A DNA stretch of 12,755 nucleotides from Chloroflexi bacterium UBA4733 (GTDB lineage: Bacteria; Chloroflexota; UBA4733). Shown here one piece after another: positions 1 through 5,330 of this stretch. A program made the translations under genes and the position numbers. How positions within the stretch are numbered: position 1 is the stretch's first letter; each line of letters starts with the position of its first letter. The stretch lies in NCBI GenBank assembly GCA_002404055.1, contig DHIZ01000294.1, positions 56,366-69,120 on the forward strand. Reading direction: 5' to 3'. The notes below the pieces were generated by a model. The model saw only the letters and a list, made by a program, of their open reading frames with translations. It made no database searches and had not been told where the DNA came from.

Positions 1-126
1 GAAGTCTTCGACACCTGGAACCCCGGCTTCCGCCATCCCACCTACATGGCGGCACTGGTCGCCGCCGCCGACGCGGCGATGGATGTGGCCGCCAGCGTCG
101 GGAGCGAGAGGGCGGCGTGTCCTTGA
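1..126 (+). CDS. 3' end of an unidentified protein (partial)
   Basis: The window opens inside an open frame that encodes 41 residues and stops at TGA 124-126. Nearly every codon ends in G or C, as in the other genes here, which supports real coding. The visible peptide begins EVFDTWNPGFRHPTYMAALV and continues as an Ala-rich, probably helical tail. I do not recognise the family from this fragment. The start lies left of the window. About 110 bases without a recognisable gene separate its stop from the next start, so the next gene is probably a separate transcription unit. Confidence 0.55.
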   Translation, partial: EVFDTWNPGFRHPTYMAALVAAADAAMDVAASVGSERAACP

Positions 127-235
127 CCGGTCAGGCCAGAGCCAGTAGCATGCAGGCACGGGCGGCGAACAGGTGACTGGCGCCAATCCACGGTGGCGTA
201 CCCCAGGATGTTGGCACGAGGAGGGCCGGACGGCG

Positions 236-856
236 ATGGTCGATCTGCGCACGGTTCCAACAGCGACACCGGCGCCATGGGCGGAGGTCGTTCCGAACAT
301 CGGCCGGGTGACGGTCGACGACCTGCTGGCGTGGCCGGATGATGGCTGGCGGTACGAAGTGGTCGAAGGAGTGTTGGTGCGCATGGCGGGCAGCGGAGCG
401 GAGGCGACGACGATCGGTCAGACCATCGCCTTCGCGCTAAATGTCCATGTGCGCCCGCGACGTCTCGGCGTCGTCACGGGAGCCGACGGGGTGTTCAAGT
501 TCTCCGGCGCCGAGACGGGCCTCCTCCCCGACGTTGGCTTCTGCACTGCCGCGCGCTGGGCGATCATCACGGATCGCACCAAACCCATCCCGTTCGCGCC
601 GGATCTTGCGGTTGAGGTGGTATCGCCCGGGCAGACCGCTGCCGCTATGACTGCCAAGGCGCGGCACTACCTGGGCGGGGGGACGCGCCTGGTCTGGGTA
701 GTCTGGCCCCAGCGGCGGGAGGTCGATGTCTGGCGATTAGGCAACTCGCATCAGCCGGCCATGACCCTCAACGAGGGTGACATGCTCACGGGGGAGAGCG
801 TCGTGCCCGGCTTTTCCTTTCCTGTCAGCGACGTCTTCGCGGACCCGCTTGGCTAG
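236..856 (+). CDS. Uma2 family (DUF820) PD-(D/E)XK nuclease-like protein, copy 1
   Basis: This is a 206-residue protein of the Uma2 family, which has a restriction-endonuclease-like fold and is abundant in Cyanobacteria and Chloroflexota; its cellular role is poorly known. Family landmarks occur in order: YEVVEGVLV near residues 40-48, LLPDVGF with the putative catalytic Asp99, then VEVVSPGQT with Glu127 and Lys141 in the AKARHYL segment, followed by the WVVWP strand. All three expected active-site residues are present, so the nuclease core looks intact. I chose ATG 236 because GAGGAGG at 218-224 lies 11 bases upstream. An in-frame ATG at 173 would add 21 residues unlike the family. The gene converges on the minus-strand gene ending at 877, with only 20 bases between them. 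Confidence 0.88.
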   Translation: MVDLRTVPTATPAPWAEVVPNIGRVTVDDLLAWPDDGWRYEVVEGVLVRMAGSGAEATTIGQTIAFALNVHVRPRRLGVVTGADGVFKFSGAETGLLPDVGFCTAARWAIITDRTKPIPFAPDLAVEVVSPGQTAAAMTAKARHYLGGGTRLVWVVWPQRREVDVWRLGNSHQPAMTLNEGDMLTGESVVPGFSFPVSDVFADPLG

Positions 857-876
857 CAGCTTGTCGGAGCAGCCGT

Positions 877-2001
877 TCAGAGTAACCGCGCCTCATCGAG
901 GCGGCGGATCAGACCCGAACGGCTCCGGTACCGCTCGCGTAGCTGCTGCACTCGCGTCTGGAACCCGGCGGACTGCCCCGCGCGCGCGGCAAGGTCGCGC
1001 AGATCACGCAATATCTGGACTGCCCGATCATACTCGCTGATCTGCTTCCCTTCAATCACTACCTCGACCGAATGCCACAGCTCCTGCTCCTTCCCAACGA
1101 GCCCGTCCAGATACCTGGCCCGTGCCGCCGCCTGCTCGCGCTGGCGTTGCGCCCCCGCTGCTGCTGCTGCCTGGCGCTGCCGCTCCCGTTGTTCCTCGGC
1201 AGCTTCCAGAAGCTGCCGAACCGTCCGAAGCTGGGGCGCGCCTGCTGCCGTTGGCACGGGCGGCCGGACTCGCTGGAGCAACTCAGTGCGCAGCGTCGGA
1301 CCATCCCCCTTGAGGAAGCGAAGGAGCAACGTCTCTTTCTCCGACTCGGCCAGTCCATGCACCCACACCGTCAACTCTGCGTCGCCGGGCAGCGGCGCCA
1401 GGGGAAGGCTGCGCCGGGCCGCCGCCGCCAGGAGCGCCTCATCAACGCGCAGCAGGTCGGCCAGGGCGCGCAACGCCGCCGAGGGCTGGCCCAGGCCGGG
1501 CGGCAGGGGCGGTTCGATGGCACCGTCCTCCAGGAACCCGTCCTGCGCGGAAGCAAGCCAACCCAGGTAGAGCGCGCGCAGATCACCGATTGCCAGCTCC
1601 GCGCGCACCGGCAGGAGCCCGGCAAGCTGTCCCTCACCCTCCACGAACCCTTCGTTATCCTCGCTCTCGGACCGGAACTCCAGGATCAGGAAGTCGTCGG
1701 TGGTGCGGGTTTGCAAACAGTCTCCGACGCAGAACGGGGCCATTCGCTCCGGATCCAGCAGGCGACGCGGCAGGCGCAGGCTAAACTCGTGCGTCCCCCA
1801 GTTGGCAACGTAGAGGAAGGCATCGAAGTAGCGTTCCATCAGGACGGCGGAGTCACCACGGAAGTCGCCCCAGTTATAGACGTTGACGAAGCGCGTCGGC
1901 GTGATCGTGGCGCGCGTGGAGAGCCGGCGCAGTTCGGCTACTTCCTGCTCGTCGAGCGGTCGATCCACAGCCTGGAACTCGTAGTATTGGTATTCGCTCA
2001 T
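877..2001 (-). CDS. Conserved coiled-coil protein of unknown function (MSEYQYYEF family)
   Basis: The protein has 374 residues. Its N-terminus (MSEYQYYEFQAVDRPL, then VNVYNWGDF, MERYFDAF and VANWGTHE) is a pattern I recognise from conserved hypothetical proteins; the family has no function that I know. Residues 1-250 look like a globular domain. Residues about 259-300 are rich in Glu, Arg, Gln and Ala and probably form a coiled coil, followed by a helical tail ending RRLDEARLL. There is no signal peptide or membrane segment, so it is probably cytoplasmic. The start is well fixed: AAGGAGG (minus strand, 2017-2011) lies nine bases before ATG 2001. In-frame ATGs further upstream would add residues with no family character. 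An extended -10 candidate lies at 2050-2042. Confidence 0.85.
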   Translation of the reverse strand: MSEYQYYEFQAVDRPLDEQEVAELRRLSTRATITPTRFVNVYNWGDFRGDSAVLMERYFDAFLYVANWGTHEFSLRLPRRLLDPERMAPFCVGDCLQTRTTDDFLILEFRSESEDNEGFVEGEGQLAGLLPVRAELAIGDLRALYLGWLASAQDGFLEDGAIEPPLPPGLGQPSAALRALADLLRVDEALLAAAARRSLPLAPLPGDAELTVWVHGLAESEKETLLLRFLKGDGPTLRTELLQRVRPPVPTAAGAPQLRTVRQLLEAAEEQRERQRQAAAAAGAQRQREQAAARARYLDGLVGKEQELWHSVEVVIEGKQISEYDRAVQILRDLRDLAARAGQSAGFQTRVQQLRERYRSRSGLIRRLDEARLL

Positions 2002-2041
2002 CGCGGTGAACCTCCTTCCAGCGTCCTCCGTCATTGTTGGT

Positions 2042-2050
2042 AGGATAGCA
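2042..2050 (-). promoter_or_regulatory. Candidate extended -10 promoter for the 2001-877 gene
   Basis: Read on the minus strand this is TGCTATCCT, a TGn extended -10 followed by TATCCT, which matches TATAAT at four of six bases. Transcription would start near 2035 and leave a leader of about 34 bases containing the AAGGAGG ribosome site. No good -35 is visible 17 bases upstream, which an extended -10 can tolerate. Confidence 0.35.
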
Positions 2051-2069
2051 ATAGTGCAAGGAGAACGCC

Positions 2070-2210
2070 ATGCTCGATGACCCGGCAACTGTCGACAACC
2101 TGATGGCGAGGATGCGCCAGCAGCTAATGAACTCGTGTACGATAGTATGGGAGCCAATGGTGGCGTGCCGTCAGCAACGCTGGTACAGCCACGCCTCAGC
2201 GAGCAGATGA
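2070..2210 (+). CDS. Possible 46-residue small ORF, unrecognised
   Basis: ATG 2070 has an AAGGAG ribosome site at 2058-2063 with six bases of spacing, the best translation signal between 2001 and 2225. The frame runs to TGA 2208-2210. Its first 19 residues (MLDDPATVDNLMARMRQQL) look like a plausible helical protein start. From about residue 22 it enters the dispersed repeat at 2135-2206, where the composition changes (Cys, Trp and Ser rich) and looks non-coding. It may be a short peptide, a leader ahead of the RraA-like gene 15 bases downstream, or the 5' remnant of a larger gene cut by the repeat. I do not recognise a family. Confidence 0.3.
   Translation: MLDDPATVDNLMARMRQQLMNSCTIVWEPMVACRQQRWYSHASASR
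2135..2206. repeat. Dispersed repeat, copy A (about 72 bp)
   Basis: This segment aligns with 5246-5316 over its whole length. Eleven identical bases (GTGTACGATAG) stand at the left, ten identical bases (CAGCCACGCC) lie near the right, and there is one single-base gap. By hand I count about 52 of 72 positions identical. The two six-base arms GGCGTG (2162-2167) and CACGCC (2190-2195) could form a hairpin with a 22-base loop. It lies upstream of the minus-strand gene starting at 2001 and of the plus-strand gene starting at 2225. Confidence 0.6.
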
Positions 2211-2224
2211 CAAGCGGAGCAACG

Positions 2225-2804
2225 ATGGAACCCTATCCCGACTGGCTCAGTGCAACAGTGGCCTCCGACGCCACGGCAGGCCGGGGCGTCCTGCCCCCCA
2301 TGGATTCGGGCGCTGTGGCCGGAAAGCCGGCTGGTCGGTCCCGCCTTCGTCGTACTGGCCAGCCAGGATGATAATGCGGCGGTCGTGCAGGCGGTGGCGG
2401 CCACACCGCCGCCCGGCTGCGTGCTGGTGGTTGGCGGCCAGAATACGTCCCGCACTGCCACGATTGGTGGCTTGATGGCGCTGGATATCTGCAACCTGCG
2501 TGTGGCAGGGCTGGTCACCGATGGCCTCGTGCGCGACGCCCAGGAAATACGTCAACTTGGCTTACCGGTGTGGTGCCGGGGCGTCACGCCGACAGCCTCC
2601 GCCAAGCGCGGTCCGAGCGCCATCGGCGGCGCCGTGCTTATCGGCGGAGCGCTGGTGCGCGATGGCGACCTGGTGATCGCCGACGACGATGGAGTCGTGA
2701 TCTGGGCTGCCTCCGACTACCAACAGTTGCTGGGCCAGGCCCAGGCAAAACTTGACTCTGACAACGTTCGTCTGGCGCGTCTCCGGCAGGATGGGGGGCG
2801 ATGA
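2225..2804 (+). pseudogene. RraA-family protein gene with a +1 frameshift at a C6 run
   Basis: The RraA fold includes 4-hydroxy-4-methyl-2-oxoglutarate aldolases and the RNase E inhibitor RraA, and is often misannotated as demethylmenaquinone methyltransferase. The reading starts at ATG 2225 (ribosome site CGGAG 2215-2219) with MEPYPDWLSATVASDA, the usual beginning of the family. After the six C at 2294-2299 the homology continues one frame over, as WIRALWPESRLVGPAF, then VLVVGG, GLVTDGLVRD with the conserved Arg-Asp pair, LPVWCRGVTP and VIADDDGVVI. With five C instead of six the two parts join as GVLPPWIRALWP in one 192-residue protein. The plus-one base could be a sequencing error, a disabling mutation, or a slippage or frameshifting site. 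Everything downstream of it is intact, so the break looks recent or tolerated. Confidence 0.75.
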
Positions 2805-2873
2805 CCGTCATGCCCAGGGGCGCGCAGCGTGAAGCGCTCGGTTGATCAGTGGAGGCGGTGCGCGCTCCGGCGA

Positions 2874-2879
2874 TATACT
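2874..2879 (+). promoter_or_regulatory. Candidate -10 box upstream of Uma2 copy 2
   Basis: TATACT matches the TATAAT consensus at five of six bases and lies in the gap between the RraA-like gene and the Uma2 start at 2953. No -35 matches at the usual distance; TTGATC at 2842-2847 is 26 bases away, which is too far. The leader would be about 65 bases. Confidence 0.35.
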
Positions 2880-2952
2880 GCGAGCATCGGGTTCGGCTGG
2901 GTGGCCGCCACACGCCCCTGCCCTGGCGGGCGGCCGAGGAGAGGAAGAGGCA

Positions 2953-3663
2953 GTGATCGAAACCTCCACGTGGCCGCCGCCGCGCTTCACGCAAGAGCAA
3001 GCGGACTTTCTGTTCATGCTGTTTTTGGAAGACGACACGAAGGATGCGCCCTGGATGGTGATGGGGGACTTGCAGTTCTGGTCGGCGTCGAGCTTCGCGC
3101 ACAGCCTGCGCAACTACGCCCACGAGCAGCAGTTGCCCTGGTTCGTCGCCAGCATGCTGCCCATCCAGTTTGCGTGGCCCGAGGTATCGCGCAAGAAAGT
3201 GCTGTCTCCTGATACCTTTGTTGCTTTCGTTCCCGAGCACCCTCGCAGTTCCTTCGACGCCGAGGTAGAGGGCCAATTCCCGCCGTTCGTGCTGGAGGTA
3301 GTGTCGCCGTCCAGCACGACGCGAGACCAGGAGGAGAAGCGCAAGGCCTATAGCATGGTGGCTGTGCAGGAGTATGCCCTGTTCACGCCCCGAGACAGTG
3401 GGCCATCGACTCTGGAAGGGTACCGGCGCGATGAGCCCGGCGCGTTCGAGCCGTGGGTGCCGGATGAGCAGGGGCGGCTTTGGAGCGCGGTGTTAGGGCT
3501 GTACCTGGTGGTCAAAGGGAGGCTGCTGCAAGCGCAGACGCCGGAAGGCCGCCTCTTGTTGACGCCGGAGCAGGCGGAGGTTGCTCGCCAACGCGCCGAG
3601 GAGGAAATTGAGCGGTTGCGGCGGGAGTTGGAGCGGTACCGCGATGAAGGTTATCGCGGCTAG
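2953..3663 (+). CDS. Uma2 family (DUF820) PD-(D/E)XK nuclease-like protein with coiled-coil tail, copy 2
   Basis: This 236-residue protein is a divergent Uma2 member. The putative active-site residues are Asp87 in LSPDTFVAF, Glu115 in LEVVSPSS, and Lys129 or Lys131 in QEEKRKAY, followed by the strand QEYALFTPR. Residues about 200-232 (LTPEQAEVARQRAEEEIERL and on) form a charged helix, the coiled-coil extension that many Uma2 proteins carry. I chose GTG 2953 because GAGGA at 2941-2945 stands seven bases upstream and the protein then begins VIETSTWPPPRFT. The frame stays open upstream to 2842, but that part is Gly/Ser rich and unlike the family. It converges with the serine hydrolase gene, with 47 bases between stops. 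It shares little sequence with copies 1 and 3 beyond the motifs, so it is not a recent duplicate. Confidence 0.85.
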   Translation: MIETSTWPPPRFTQEQADFLFMLFLEDDTKDAPWMVMGDLQFWSASSFAHSLRNYAHEQQLPWFVASMLPIQFAWPEVSRKKVLSPDTFVAFVPEHPRSSFDAEVEGQFPPFVLEVVSPSSTTRDQEEKRKAYSMVAVQEYALFTPRDSGPSTLEGYRRDEPGAFEPWVPDEQGRLWSAVLGLYLVVKGRLLQAQTPEGRLLLTPEQAEVARQRAEEEIERLRRELERYRDEGYRG

Positions 3664-3710
3664 CGGCGGCCAGGTATCCGCGAGCGTGGACACGTTCCCA
3701 TAGTGTCGAC

Positions 3711-5174
3711 CTACAAGTGCCCTTCCAGCGTGGGTCGGTCGGTCGATCCGAACGAGACGTTCGCTTGCTGCTCCACGCTCAGGCTGTCGCCATCGAACCG
3801 GCAAGTGAGCGTCCGCCGAAAAGGCGTCTCGTACCAGCAGAGTTGGGCAACGTAGGTCTGCTTATCAGTCCAGGCGCCGCTTGCCGCAACTTGCCAGGGG
3901 GCGGCACTGGCCATCGTGTCCCGGCGGCGCGCCGAAAACTCGATGGCGGCTGCGCCCGGCACCCATGCTTGATAGCCACAGGCGATGCGTTGTTCGCCCT
4001 GATCGTTGTGGATGGTGAGTAAGGTATCCTCGTCGCGGAAATCGAAGCGGATCGACGCGATCCCGTCCGCGTTCTCGCGCACATGGAAAGTCTGGCCGGA
4101 AACGCGCGTAGCAACGCCCGACGTGCTCCGCCCGGCGGGAGGAAGCAGCCGCAAGCTCCCGAGGCGCTCGGTGAGGGCCTGCTGTGCCGGGCGATCTTCT
4201 GGTAGAGGAGCCGGCCCCATTGCTGGGAGAAGATGCTGCCAGACGAGATCGAGGACGCGCTGCATGCTGGGGACGCCGCTGGCAATGGCGAGCACCGCCT
4301 CCTGTTCGGGCATCACGATGCAGAACTGGCCGAAAGCGCCGTCTCCGCGATAGGCGCCGTGACGGCAGCGCCAGAACTGGTAGCCGTAGCCCTGTTCCCA
4401 ATCGATATTGGTGGAGGGACCATTCGCCACCTGGCGCGCCGTCGCCTCTTGTACCCACGCCGCTGGGATCAGGCGACTACCCTGCCACTCGCCCTGTTGC
4501 AGGTACAACTGGCCGAAGCGCGCGATCGCCTCGGTCGTGAGACTCAGGCCGGTACCGCCCAGGTCGACGCCCTCGGGAGACGCCTCCCAGGTCGCGCCGT
4601 CTATGCCAAGAGGTTCCAACAGCCGTGGTTGTAAATAGTCGAGGAGCCGTTCACCGGTGAGCCGTTGGACGAGCGCCGACAGCACATAGGTGGCGGCGGT
4701 GTTGTAGACGAAGTGGCTTCCCGGCTCGTGCTCGACCGGCTGGGACAGGAAGACGCGCACCCAATTGGGATCGGGCTGACCGAACACGGCGGGCGTGGCG
4801 TCGACATTGTGCCCCGTGCTCATCGTGAGCAAGTGCCTGACGCGCATCGCCTGCAGGTTGGCACTCGGCACCGGTGGTGCATCGGCCGGGAAGAGCGAAA
4901 GCACGAGGTCATCGACTGACAACCTCCCGTCGGCCACGAGCATGCCGATGGCGGTGGAGGTAAAGCTCTTGCTGAGTGAGAAGAGCATGTGGGATGAGCG
5001 CGGATCGAAGGGCTGCCACCACCCTTCCGCAACCACCTGACCGCGGCGCAGCAGCATGATGCTGTGCAAGTCACGGATCTCCCGCTCGGCCGCGTCGACG
5101 AAGGCGTGGATCGCGGTGGAGCGAATACCTTGAGCCTCAGGAGTGTTACGAATAAGAGCTGACGCCTCGGTCAT
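3711..5174 (-). CDS. Serine hydrolase, class C beta-lactamase family
   Basis: This 487-residue protein belongs to the beta-lactamase/penicillin-binding-protein-like serine hydrolases (PF00144 type), which include esterases, D-aminopeptidases and related enzymes. The SxxK motif is SLSK, with nucleophile Ser66 and Lys69; the second motif is YNT at Tyr157; the third appears as GDGAFGQF at 277-284 instead of KTG or HTG. Residues about 330-487 form a beta-rich C-terminal domain that may shape the substrate pocket. No signal peptide is evident, so a cytoplasmic location is likely. ATG 5174 is preferred over ATG 5207 because GAGGAG (5187-5182) stands seven bases before it. It lies 156 bases downstream of the ABC genes on the same strand and may have its own promoter at 5258-5250. 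The substrate cannot be predicted; beta-lactam hydrolysis is only one option. Confidence 0.88.
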   Translation of the reverse strand: MTEASALIRNTPEAQGIRSTAIHAFVDAAEREIRDLHSIMLLRRGQVVAEGWWQPFDPRSSHMLFSLSKSFTSTAIGMLVADGRLSVDDLVLSLFPADAPPVPSANLQAMRVRHLLTMSTGHNVDATPAVFGQPDPNWVRVFLSQPVEHEPGSHFVYNTAATYVLSALVQRLTGERLLDYLQPRLLEPLGIDGATWEASPEGVDLGGTGLSLTTEAIARFGQLYLQQGEWQGSRLIPAAWVQEATARQVANGPSTNIDWEQGYGYQFWRCRHGAYRGDGAFGQFCIVMPEQEAVLAIASGVPSMQRVLDLVWQHLLPAMGPAPLPEDRPAQQALTERLGSLRLLPPAGRSTSGVATRVSGQTFHVRENADGIASIRFDFRDEDTLLTIHNDQGEQRIACGYQAWVPGAAAIEFSARRRDTMASAAPWQVAASGAWTDKQTYVAQLCWYETPFRRTLTCRFDGDSLSVEQQANVSFGSTDRPTLEGHL

Positions 5175-5245
5175 ACAAGCGCTCCTCATAGCATCAATTA
5201 CGGTCACCGAAGCCGCCGTCCGGTCTCAGAAGGCTTAAGGACTGC

Positions 5246-5316
5246 GTGTACGATAGCACAGGCGCCGACGACGGCATAGCGGGGCAGCGCCGGTGCAGCC
5301 ACGCCCCGGTGAGCAG
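5246..5316. repeat. Dispersed repeat, copy B (about 71 bp)
   Basis: This copy pairs with 2135-2206: identical GTGTACGATAG at the left, CAGCCACGCC near the right, and about 72% identity by hand with one gap. It fills much of the 156-base gap between the serine hydrolase start and the end of the ABC gene. Inside it, CGGGGC (5280-5285) and GCCCCG (5303-5308) form a perfect six-base stem about 22 bases past the ABC stop codon, but no T-run follows, so it is a weak terminator candidate. Confidence 0.6.
5250..5258 (-). promoter_or_regulatory. Candidate extended -10 promoter for the serine hydrolase gene
   Basis: The minus strand reads TGCTATCGT, a TGn extended -10 with TATCGT (four of six bases match TATAAT). 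It lies in the conserved left block of repeat copy B. The leader to ATG 5174 would be about 68 bases. The related site upstream of the 2001-877 gene reads TGCTATCCT. No -35 is visible. Confidence 0.33.
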
Positions 5317-5330
5317 TAGGCGCACTCTCA

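Noticed and set aside
1072..2043. Long plus-strand open frame of 323 codons
   Set aside because: It lies opposite the conserved coiled-coil gene (2001-877), which has the ribosome site and family signature. The plus-strand protein is Gln/Arg rich without a recognisable family, as expected of an antisense frame in GC-rich DNA.
3664..3710. Imperfect stem GTGGACA/TGTCGAC in the convergent gap, considered as a shared terminator
   Set aside because: It has seven pairs with one mismatch, an 11-base loop and no T-run; too weak to call.
5280..5308. Hairpin after the ABC A stop considered as an intrinsic terminator
   Set aside because: The six-base stem has a 17-base loop and no U-run on the transcript; it overlaps the dispersed repeat, so it is noted only there.
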